From the NCBI GenBank assembly GCA_035299085.1, contig DATGXG010000027.1, forward strand, positions 62,001 to 126,000: a stretch of DNA of 64,000 nucleotides, in the 5' to 3' direction. Positions 1-8,082 of the stretch are shown piece after piece. How positions within the stretch are numbered: position 1 is the first letter of the stretch; every line of letters begins with the position of its first letter. The DNA comes from Bacteroidales bacterium (GTDB taxonomy: Bacteria > Bacteroidota > Bacteroidia > Bacteroidales > UBA10428). The notes below the pieces were generated by a model. The model was not told the DNA's origin, ran no database searches, and was given only the letters and a program-made list of their open reading frames with translations. Position numbers and translations under genes: made by a program.

Positions 1-14
1 ATAAATTGAAAGTT

Positions 15-599
15 TTAAACAGGTACATAAACCACACCGATAATCTGTGCTTTTGATTCACGGGTTGTTACAAGATGGGGTACAATTGAATCGAGATAAA
101 TACTATCACCTTTTTGCAGTTCAAAAACATCTGTTCCGTAAGCCACGGTGATCGTGCCTTCAGTGACAAAAATAAATTCTTCTCCTTCATGAGAGGATTT
201 GGACAACTGCTTATTCTGACCCGGTTCAATGTCCACAATAAAAGGTTCCATATGTCTGCCGGCCTTATCCGGGGCAAGTGAATGAAATACCAGGTGCTCC
301 CTGTTTTTATCTTCGCTTGTTGAAAAACTCTGCGCCTTACTTCTTTCTACCCGCCTGACTATAGCAGGACCGTCTTTTGTAGCGTCATCAAGCAAGGTCC
401 CTAACCTGATGCCCAATGCCCGCGAAATCCGTATCAGCACACCCAGTGAAGGTATCGACGTGCCGGATTCGATAAGTGTAAGCTGGCTTTCTGAAAGTCC
501 GGACCTGTCAGCCAGTTCTGTGATATCCATTTTCTTTACATTCCGCAGCATTTCAATCTTGCTGCCGATATTGTTTTCAGATTTCATGACTTTTATCAT
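15..599 (-). CDS. XRE-family transcriptional regulator with C-terminal cupin domain
   Basis: The N-terminal part (about residues 12-70) is an XRE/Cro-type helix-turn-helix: KIEMLRNVKKM, then ELADRSGLSESQLTLIESG, then an IPSLGVLIRISRALGI stretch. The C-terminal third (about 115-190) has a cupin fold pattern, with SSHEGEEFIFVTEG and a later GDSIYLDSIVPH. This architecture is a common one-component repressor family in which the cupin binds a small ligand; the ligand is unknown here. The frame is open to a GTG at 611; I prefer the ATG at 599 (MIKVMKSE), and the ATG at 587 is equally possible. It is divergent from lemA about 90 bp away. Function as a DNA-binding regulator is secure; the regulon is not visible. 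Confidence 0.88.
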   Translation of the reverse strand: MIKVMKSENNIGSKIEMLRNVKKMDITELADRSGLSESQLTLIESGTSIPSLGVLIRISRALGIRLGTLLDDATKDGPAIVRRVERSKAQSFSTSEDKNREHLVFHSLAPDKAGRHMEPFIVDIEPGQNKQLSKSSHEGEEFIFVTEGTITVAYGTDVFELQKGDSIYLDSIVPHLVTTRESKAQIIGVVYVPV

Positions 600-689
600 T
601 ATGTGAAGCACGAAAATAAGAAAATATGCATTCGCATCTGCTGTTTAAAATAATAAATTAGCAGTTTATTAACCAATACAACAAAAAAC

Positions 690-1244
690 ATGATGATCGT
701 TATTCTTATAATTCTGGTCGTGGTTGTGCTGCTGATAATCGGTTTATATAACAGACTGGTTAAGCTCAGGAATAACCGCGAAAATGCATTTGCAGATATC
801 GATGTACAGTTAAAGCAGCGTCTTGACCTTATTCCACAACTCGTTGAAGCGGTCAAAGCATATATGAAACACGAAAGCACCGTATTGACCGATATTACGA
901 ATGCCCGTACAAGTGCTTTACAGGCAAGGACAATTAATGAAAAGGTAGCTGCTGAAAACCAGCTTACTTCTGCTCTCCAGGGTTTGAATGTGGCTGTGGA
1001 AGCTTATCCCGACCTGAAAGCCAGTCAGAATTTTATCCAGTTGCAGGAAGAAATAGCGGATATTGAAAACAAGCTTGCGGCTGCAAGGCGCTTCTTCAAT
1101 TCAGCTACAAAAGAACTTAATAATGCCGTTCAGACTTTCCCCTCAAACATCCTTGCAGGCATGTTCGGTTTTAGTAAGGAACCCATGTTCGACCTGGGAA
1201 TGTCAAGAGAAAAGGCTGAAGAAACGCCGAAATTAAATTTCTGA
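690..1244 (+). CDS. lemA: LemA family protein
   Basis: A 184-residue protein with one N-terminal membrane segment (about residues 2-19, rich in I, L and V) followed by a long helical cytosolic or periplasmic part. The family pattern is clear: NRLVKLRNNRENAFADIDVQLKQR split by LIPQLVEAVKAYMKHE, later ENKLAAARRFFNSATKELN and a C-terminal FPSNILAGMFGF. Length fits LemA (about 185-200). LemA proteins have no firmly assigned biochemical role. The gene lies 7 bp upstream of an M48 protease gene on the same strand, a pairing seen repeatedly for LemA and HtpX-like proteases, so the two are probably cotranscribed and act together at the membrane. Confidence 0.93.
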   Translation: MMIVILIILVVVVLLIIGLYNRLVKLRNNRENAFADIDVQLKQRLDLIPQLVEAVKAYMKHESTVLTDITNARTSALQARTINEKVAAENQLTSALQGLNVAVEAYPDLKASQNFIQLQEEIADIENKLAAARRFFNSATKELNNAVQTFPSNILAGMFGFSKEPMFDLGMSREKAEETPKLNF

Positions 1245-1251
1245 TTTTTGT

Positions 1252-2193
1252 ATGAAATATGTTGGCCTTCAAAGCCAGATCTGGAGAAACAACCTTAAAT
1301 CGGTATTTTTACTGATCCTTTTTCCGGCAGTTATTTATATATTATTATGGCTGTTTCTATACTTTATTTCGGAACAGCAACTGCCCTATCGTTTTTATGA
1401 GACAAACAGGTCCTTCCTGATTGCATTTCCCTGGATATCTTTTGCAGTGTTCATCTGGTTTGTTATCGCATGGTTTTCACATACGGCTATGATCAGGAAA
1501 GCAACCGGTTCAGTGTCTCTTGAAAGAACTCAAAACAAAAGAGTATATAACCTTGTTGAAAATCTATGTATTGCCAATGGTATGGCAATACCTAAAATCA
1601 ACCTTATTGAGGATGATTCACTGAATGCTTTCGCAAGCGGAATCAATCAATCGACTTTTACAATATCTCTCTCACGCGGTATTATTAATAAACTTGATGA
1701 CGCTGAACTCGAAGCCGTAATTGCTCATGAGCTTACACATATCCGTAACCGCGATGTCAGGCTTTTGATTGTATCCATTGTCTTTGTCGGAATTTTTGCG
1801 TTCCTTACTGAAACGTTATTCCGTGTGATTCGCTTTGGCGGAGGAGGAAAAGGTAAAAAAGACGGAGGGTATATAATCCTGATTGCACTTGTGCTCGCTG
1901 CCATTGGCTATTTGTTGTCTTCAATTTTCAGGTTCAGCCTTTCTAAAGGAAGAGAATATCTTGCTGATTCGGGATCGGCGGCGATGACAAAAAATCCGCT
2001 GGCCCTTGCATCGGCCCTTGAGAAAATATCGACCGATTCGCGTATTGAAGCAGTGGAACGAAAGGATGTAGCCCAGCTTTTTATTGACAATCCGGGAGAA
2101 AAGAAGAAAAATAAACTGAGTTCTTCAGTTGCTCTTATTTTTGCAACACATCCGCCGATTGAAAAAAGAATCGAGTTATTAAGGCAATATTAA
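1252..2193 (+). CDS. M48 family (HtpX-like) membrane zinc metalloprotease
   Basis: A 313-residue M48 peptidase. The zinc-binding HELTH motif is at residues 159-163 (VIAHELTHIRNRD) and the third ligand is the Glu of GREYLAD near 235. Hydrophobic segments lie near residues 17-39, 55-75, 170-190 and 207-227, so the active site faces the cytoplasm as in HtpX. By family knowledge such proteases degrade damaged membrane proteins. It follows lemA by 7 bp. Its stop codon overlaps, tail to tail, the stop of the convergent treY/malQ gene (shared TTAA at 2190-2193). The product is longer than minimal HtpX at the N terminus but otherwise ordinary. Confidence 0.92.
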   Translation: MKYVGLQSQIWRNNLKSVFLLILFPAVIYILLWLFLYFISEQQLPYRFYETNRSFLIAFPWISFAVFIWFVIAWFSHTAMIRKATGSVSLERTQNKRVYNLVENLCIANGMAIPKINLIEDDSLNAFASGINQSTFTISLSRGIINKLDDAELEAVIAHELTHIRNRDVRLLIVSIVFVGIFAFLTETLFRVIRFGGGGKGKKDGGYIILIALVLAAIGYLLSSIFRFSLSKGREYLADSGSAAMTKNPLALASALEKISTDSRIEAVERKDVAQLFIDNPGEKKKNKLSSSVALIFATHPPIEKRIELLRQY

Positions 2194-5100
2194 ATACGTC
2201 CGTATATTGCAGAAAGATGGTGCAATTTCTCAATCAGCTTATTGGTCAGAACATCCGGTTTCATTCTCCATTTCCAGTTTCCTCTTGCTTTCCCGGGAGT
2301 ATTTAACCGTGATGTGCCATCCAGTTCAAGCAAATCCTGCATGGGAATTATTGCGGTTTTCGCTACTGACGCAAATGCCATTTGTATAAGATCAGAACAA
2401 ACCGATTTCTGTGTTACTTTTCTTCCAGAATATGCAGACAGGCGATTCCTGATTTCCCTGCTGCTATCGCTGAACCATCCTTTTATTGTATTATTATCAT
2501 GAGTGCCTGTGTAGACAATACATTCCGGTTTATATTGGTGAGGAATGTGATCGGATACAACCATCTTTTCGTCAAATGCAAATTGTAAAACACGCATTCC
2601 CGGAAGGTTAAACCGGTCACGCAGCTGAATTACATCATCGTCGATGTCACCCAAATCTTCAGCGATAAAAGGCATTCCCGGAAAAGATGCCTTCATTTCA
2701 CTGAAAAAATCTTCTGCAGGACCTTTAACCCATTTGCCCCTGACGGCGGTCTTTTCACCTGCAGGTACCTTCCAGAATGAGGAAAATCCCCTGAAATGAT
2801 CAAGACGAATTATGGAACAAAACTCAAGATTTCTTTCGATACGCTTTTTCCACCACTCAAAATGCTTCGCCTTCATTTTTTTCCAGTTATAAACCGGCAT
2901 ATTCCAGAGTTGCCCTGTCTTGCTGAAAAAATCAGGAGGCACACCAGCCATAGATATCATATTGCCATCCATATCAATATCAAACAGGTCTCTGTGTGCC
3001 CAAACATCGGCGCTGTTAAAACTTACATAAAATGAAATATCACCAATCAGCCTGGTATCAAAACTTTCCGCGTACATTGCAAGCGCTTTGAACTGATTGT
3101 CAAAGATGTATTGCGAGAACTTAAGCAGATCGATTTCCTCATTATGATCAACAGAAAAGGCTTTAAGAGCAGCGGTTTCCCTGTTCCTTAATTTTTCAGG
3201 CCAATTAACCCAGGGTTCCCCTTTAAAATGGTCTGACAACGCAGTAAAGAGGACGAAGTCATTCAACCAGTAACTGTTTTTTTCACAAAATGAGGTGAAT
3301 TCTTTCCTGGATGCAGGATTATCTTGCGTGTTATAAACCCGGAAGGCATCCGAAAGTACTGATTTTATAGTGAGATATGCTTTCTCAAAATCAACTTTAC
3401 CTGTTGATGTTGCAGTTTTTGGAATATTTTTCAGTCCAAACCGGTTAACGACCGAATCAGGGTCAATTAAATGAATGCCTCCGGCAAATGCCGAGGATGA
3501 ACTATACGGAGAGCCAGACCTGTCGACCGGGTTAAACGGCAGGATCTGCCAATATTGAAGCCCACTTTTAACCAGAAAATCGATAAAACGGTGGGCTTCT
3601 GTGCCGAGATTGCCCGAGCCATAGCCGCCGGCAAGAGATGTTAAATGTAACAAAACACCGCCTGCCCTGCCGTTTGATCGTTGTATGCCTTTAAAAACCA
3701 GGGGTACAGGTATTGTATATATCTGATCGATCCATAATTCGTTATAAAAATAATATTTTCTATCGTTCCACAACAGAACCCAATCGACCGGCGCATTTTC
3801 CGGCAACTGAATTGCCGTGTCATTCCATGAAAAGGGCTTCCTGTTCCTGATACTATCATTCTCTGCAAGATGAAGAGGTATAATTACAAGAAACCAGGTG
3901 TTCTTAGTTTTTCTGACAAAAGCCATCCAGTTATCCCTGTATTCTCCTGTAACCCGCAAAGGGATATAATCAGCGAATACAAAGCTATCCCTTTCGAGGA
4001 ATCTCATTTTAAAAAGACAATGAGATAACCATAGCTTTATCTTCCCGTCAGATGCATGATCATAAAGGTTTTCAAGAAAATCAATTCCGCTTTTTCCCTT
4101 TATGCGCTTTATTTCCCTTAACGATTCGTGCCTTTCGGAGTAATCCAGCTGCCTGCGATTGTCGGGGTCGACAAAGGAAAGATCCCAGAACTCAGTGCCC
4201 TGGTAGAAATCAGGAATACCCGGACATGTAAATTTCAAAACCAGTTGGGACAATGAATTTATGATTCCGAATTCACGGATAATCCGAAAAAAAGGGTTAA
4301 CTATTTTTTTTAAATACGATTTATCATTAAGCAAAGCGGTTACAAAATTCTTCACTGCATTTTCATAGGCCGGATCTGGCTTATTCCAAGACGAATGAAC
4401 TTTTGCCTCCCTTAGAACTTTTTCCATATATTCACAGAAGCGCAGTGCATAATTTTCATCCGGCTCACAACTCACAGGCATTGATCCCAGTAGTGCCTGG
4501 TATATGAAATATTCTTCGTTATTATCAGGAACATAATCGTTTTCGACCCATCCTTTTTTGCTTTCATTCCACGATACGGATGAACGGATAAAAGAAAACC
4601 ATTCATCCGGAATATCACTTATTACAAATAACCGTGCCCTTGAATCTTCGCCTCTTTTGGTATCATGGGTGGCAGTAGTGTTAAGCGAAGCAGGCCATTC
4701 CCTTCTCCTTTTCTCCATATAAGAATGAAAGGATGAAATTTTTATGCCTTCAGAATCGGGATAGTCCCCCACTTCATTATGTGCTAAAAAACACGACCAG
4801 GAATACATTGTAGTATCTTCTAGTCCTTTTGCCATCAAGGGACCTGTATATTGCATAAGTCGCATAAAAAACTCCGATACCCTGTTTTTTAACTCATCAG
4901 GAGGATCAAAAAAAAGATTCTGAAGAACGCGAAGGGTGTTTTTTAAATAGGGTTTCATTTCTGATGCAACTGCAATTATATCTGCCATAGTGTCTTTATC
5001 AGAACCATTAAGCGGTAATGATGTACTGTATAACTTATAAACGGGGCATAATACAAGCAAAAGACCGATTGCCTCCCTGATTTTTTCAGGGGTTATTTCG

Positions 5101-6260
5101 TGATTATAAGTAACCAGGCCCGGATCATCAACCATCCGGCATATATTGGCCAGGTCTCCTGCAAAACTTTCATTCAGAACAAGATTCTTATTATTTAAGA
5201 TTACCGATTCAACAGGTATTTCATTTCCATCACTTGTGATTTCCTTATAGAAACCTTTCAGCATGGGCATTGAATGGAGATTTGTGAAAATGTTATTAAG
5301 GATGGCAAGAAATTCATAACCCGTAGTGCCCTGGACAGGCCAATGCTCCGGAAGGTCTTCATGGCTTTGCAGAATTTTCTCAGCCACCATAAAAATTTCG
5401 CTACCCAGATGTAATCTTAAACTGTTAAAATAGGTTTCCGGAAGTTTCAATCCATCTACATGATCAATGCGGAGGCCGGTAAAATAATTTTCTTCGGCTA
5501 ACTTAAAAATCAGTTTATGATAATCCCTGAAAACATTATAGTTCTCCATTTTCAGACTAATCAGTCCGTTAATTGTAAAAAACCTCCTGTAATTAATTTG
5601 TTCTGAAGTATCGTACCAGGGCGACAACACATAAAATTGTTCTGAAAGAAACGTAAACATTGCGGACGGATCACTGTTCAAACCTGCAACCCATTTTCCC
5701 GGTTCAACGGATGAATACAAATCACGAAGAAACTGAAGAGACTGAATGTTTACAGGGAAGATATTCTCATAATATGAAATGATCAATTCTCCGTGTTCAT
5801 CTGCTGCTATTTTTATTTCCCCTTCATTTATGCAAGCTTCCAAAGGTTTTCCTAAAAACGGAACCATAATTTTCCCCTTGAAACCTGGATGATCCCAGTC
5901 GATGTCAAACCATGAGGCATAGGAAGAATCCCTTCCTTTTTTAAGGACATCCATCAACCATTCATTGCCCGTGTGAAAAGCCATATGATTAGGCACTATG
6001 TCCTGTATCCAGTCAATCTTATTTTTTTTAAGAAATGAAATCCTGGTTATGAGCTCATCCAGGGAGCCAATCTCAGGATTTATTTTATTCGGATCAATTA
6101 CATCATAGCCGTGGTTGCTTCCCGGCACGGAAGAAAAAACCGGACTTGCATACACTGCCCCGATGCCCAGTTCAATAAGGTAATCCGTAATTTTCTTTAA
6201 CCCGGAAAATCTAAAACCGCTGTTAAACTGAATTCTGTACGTTGAGGCCGGTAGTTGCAT
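2190..6260 (-). CDS. treY/malQ: Fused malto-oligosyltrehalose synthase / 4-alpha-glucanotransferase (TreY-MalQ)
   Basis: A 1356-residue fusion of two GH enzymes. Residues 1 to about 840 are TreY (GH13), which turns the reducing end of a maltodextrin into a trehalosyl unit: YRIQFNSGFRF at the start, nucleophile Asp about 266 in GLRIDHVDGL, acid Glu about 294 in MVAEKIL, and the ATHDTKRGEDSRARL block. From about residue 850 the sequence is MalQ (GH77) of the bacterial type: GGVLLHLTSLAGGYGSGNLG, SSSSAFAGG, nucleophile in IRLDHFRGF, acid in FIAEDLGD and third carboxylate in TGTHDNNT. MalQ transfers glucan chains, so it can rebuild longer substrates for TreY. It is the last gene of glgX-treZ-treY/malQ, 10 bp after treZ. 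No frame interruption is visible; all catalytic carboxylates of both halves are present. Confidence 0.95.
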   Translation of the reverse strand: MQLPASTYRIQFNSGFRFSGLKKITDYLIELGIGAVYASPVFSSVPGSNHGYDVIDPNKINPEIGSLDELITRISFLKKNKIDWIQDIVPNHMAFHTGNEWLMDVLKKGRDSSYASWFDIDWDHPGFKGKIMVPFLGKPLEACINEGEIKIAADEHGELIISYYENIFPVNIQSLQFLRDLYSSVEPGKWVAGLNSDPSAMFTFLSEQFYVLSPWYDTSEQINYRRFFTINGLISLKMENYNVFRDYHKLIFKLAEENYFTGLRIDHVDGLKLPETYFNSLRLHLGSEIFMVAEKILQSHEDLPEHWPVQGTTGYEFLAILNNIFTNLHSMPMLKGFYKEITSDGNEIPVESVILNNKNLVLNESFAGDLANICRMVDDPGLVTYNHEITPEKIREAIGLLLVLCPVYKLYSTSLPLNGSDKDTMADIIAVASEMKPYLKNTLRVLQNLFFDPPDELKNRVSEFFMRLMQYTGPLMAKGLEDTTMYSWSCFLAHNEVGDYPDSEGIKISSFHSYMEKRRREWPASLNTTATHDTKRGEDSRARLFVISDIPDEWFSFIRSSVSWNESKKGWVENDYVPDNNEEYFIYQALLGSMPVSCEPDENYALRFCEYMEKVLREAKVHSSWNKPDPAYENAVKNFVTALLNDKSYLKKIVNPFFRIIREFGIINSLSQLVLKFTCPGIPDFYQGTEFWDLSFVDPDNRRQLDYSERHESLREIKRIKGKSGIDFLENLYDHASDGKIKLWLSHCLFKMRFLERDSFVFADYIPLRVTGEYRDNWMAFVRKTKNTWFLVIIPLHLAENDSIRNRKPFSWNDTAIQLPENAPVDWVLLWNDRKYYFYNELWIDQIYTIPVPLVFKGIQRSNGRAGGVLLHLTSLAGGYGSGNLGTEAHRFIDFLVKSGLQYWQILPFNPVDRSGSPYSSSSAFAGGIHLIDPDSVVNRFGLKNIPKTATSTGKVDFEKAYLTIKSVLSDAFRVYNTQDNPASRKEFTSFCEKNSYWLNDFVLFTALSDHFKGEPWVNWPEKLRNRETAALKAFSVDHNEEIDLLKFSQYIFDNQFKALAMYAESFDTRLIGDISFYVSFNSADVWAHRDLFDIDMDGNMISMAGVPPDFFSKTGQLWNMPVYNWKKMKAKHFEWWKKRIERNLEFCSIIRLDHFRGFSSFWKVPAGEKTAVRGKWVKGPAEDFFSEMKASFPGMPFIAEDLGDIDDDVIQLRDRFNLPGMRVLQFAFDEKMVVSDHIPHQYKPECIVYTGTHDNNTIKGWFSDSSREIRNRLSAYSGRKVTQKSVCSDLIQMAFASVAKTAIIPMQDLLELDGTSRLNTPGKARGNWKWRMKPDVLTNKLIEKLHHLSAIYGRI

Positions 6261-6270
6261 GTAACATGTT

Positions 6271-8082
6271 TTATGGACTATAGATTATTAGCATTGTATG
6301 GGGAGGTACATCAATATTGGGTTCACTCACATCCACAGGTTTCCCCGGTCCTCCCCATTCCGGATCGGAAGAATTCAGAAGCAATTGCCAGCGGATGTGT
6401 GTTTCACATGTAATTACCGGTATTTCGCGATCTTCGAAATTCAAAATGGCTACAAGCAGTTCATTTCCTTTTTCGCGTGTAAGCTGTATGATTTTCTGAC
6501 CGTCGAATTTCTTGGCGCTGAAGTGTTTACGTTCGCTGTTCTTCCATATTGACATCGATTTCCGGAGATCAATCAATTCCCGGTAGAACTCCATCATCTG
6601 TTGCTGACTTACAGTGCGATCATTCCACGTTAATTTCGATTGCATGAACGTATTCTCAGATTGCGGATCAGGCACTTCTTCAGCATTGAAAAAGGCAGAA
6701 AACTCTTTTTTCCGTCCCTCCCTTACCATTTCGATCAATTCTTTTCCGGAATGGTCTATAAAATAAAGAAACGGATGAATTTCGGCGAATTCTTCACCCA
6801 TAAACAAAAGAGGAGTAAACGGACTAAACATTACCGCTCCCGCGATAACCTTGAGCATTTCAAAATCAACAAGAGATGAAAGGCGCTCCCCTTTCATCCT
6901 GTTTCCAACCTGGTCGTGATTCTGGCTGAAGACAACAAATTGGTATCCTGCAAAACCGGCTGTAGGTGTTCCGAAATCTTTCTTCCGGTGTTCAGACCAA
7001 TTTCCGGTATATACAAATGCCTCATTAAACGACTTAACCAGGTGACCTGTCGTTCCAAAATCTGAATAGTAACCTGCTTTTTCCCCCGTTGCAAGCGAAT
7101 GCAGGGCATGGTGAAACTCATCGCACCAGGTGGCATTCAATCCGTAGCCTCCTGAATTTAATGAAGATATGTAATGTGTGTCATTTAAATCGCATTCGCC
7201 GATAATGAAATGGTTTATATGACTTGTCTGGTTGAGTATGGCAACCTGTTCAGTAATTGCTTTAATGATGTTGGAAGGACTGAAATCCTTTACGGCATGA
7301 ACAGCATCCAGGCGGATTCCGTCAACATGAAAATCCCTGAGCCACATCAGAATATTTTCTATGTAAAACAACCTGACACCATCGCACCATGCATCATCAA
7401 AATTTATTGCTTTTCCCCAGGGTGTAAGATATTTATCGGTGAAAAAAGGTCCGAACAAGGGTATGTAATTCCCTTCGGGACCGAGATGATTAATAACCAC
7501 ATCAAGAATTACGGCAATGCTGTGATGATGGCTGGCATCAATAAGCCGCTGCAGGCCTGCAGGACCTCCATAAGAGTTATGAACAGCAAAAGGAAAAACA
7601 CCGTCGTATCCCCAATTCCGTTTTCCGGGGAATTGTGCGACCGGCATCAGTTCAATTGCATTAATTCCTAATTCGCCTAAATATTCGAGGCGGGATATTA
7701 TGGAATCAAATGTTCCTTCTTCGGTAAAAGTCCCGGTATGTAATTCATAAATGATAAGATCGCTGACTGAAAGTCCTTTCCATTCACCATCACTCCATTT
7801 AAATTTTGCCGGGTCAAAGGCCATGGATGGCCCTTCAACCCCGTCGGGCTGATAAAGAGACGCCGGGTCAGCTGTAGTTTTACCGTTTATTACCAGGGAA
7901 TACGCATCTCCGTCCGATATTTCTATACCATGGACTTCCTTAAATCCCTTATCCGTGGCACAAAGAGGGTAATTTCCGGATACGGTTTCCAATAGGATAG
8001 TATTTGCATACGGTGCCCAGATTCTGTAACTGGCTTGATTATAATCTGTAAAATGCAATCCGATTTTTCTCTGATCAGACAT
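6271..8082 (-). CDS. treZ: Malto-oligosyltrehalose trehalohydrolase
   Basis: A 603-residue GH13 enzyme that hydrolyses the alpha-1,4 bond next to the trehalosyl end made by TreY, releasing trehalose. Evidence: an N-terminal carbohydrate-binding-like region beginning GLHFTDYNQASYRIWAPYA, then DLIIYELHTGTFTEEGTFD, NAIELMPVAQFPGKRNWGYDG, the nucleophile in VDGIRLDAVHAV, the acid Glu in IIGECDLND (family usually has AESDLND), and the transition-state Asp in SQNHDQVGNR. The length is typical. The start overlaps the end of glgX by 8 bp and the stop lies 10 bp before treY/malQ, so the three genes almost surely form one transcript. The product is cytosolic with no signal peptide. Confidence 0.95.
   Translation of the reverse strand: MSDQRKIGLHFTDYNQASYRIWAPYANTILLETVSGNYPLCATDKGFKEVHGIEISDGDAYSLVINGKTTADPASLYQPDGVEGPSMAFDPAKFKWSDGEWKGLSVSDLIIYELHTGTFTEEGTFDSIISRLEYLGELGINAIELMPVAQFPGKRNWGYDGVFPFAVHNSYGGPAGLQRLIDASHHHSIAVILDVVINHLGPEGNYIPLFGPFFTDKYLTPWGKAINFDDAWCDGVRLFYIENILMWLRDFHVDGIRLDAVHAVKDFSPSNIIKAITEQVAILNQTSHINHFIIGECDLNDTHYISSLNSGGYGLNATWCDEFHHALHSLATGEKAGYYSDFGTTGHLVKSFNEAFVYTGNWSEHRKKDFGTPTAGFAGYQFVVFSQNHDQVGNRMKGERLSSLVDFEMLKVIAGAVMFSPFTPLLFMGEEFAEIHPFLYFIDHSGKELIEMVREGRKKEFSAFFNAEEVPDPQSENTFMQSKLTWNDRTVSQQQMMEFYRELIDLRKSMSIWKNSERKHFSAKKFDGQKIIQLTREKGNELLVAILNFEDREIPVITCETHIRWQLLLNSSDPEWGGPGKPVDVSEPNIDVPPHTMLIIYSP

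Noticed and set aside
7210..7671. A 153-residue open frame opposite treZ
   Set aside because: It is antisense to conserved GH13 catalytic blocks and has no recognisable motif or spacing to a neighbour gene.
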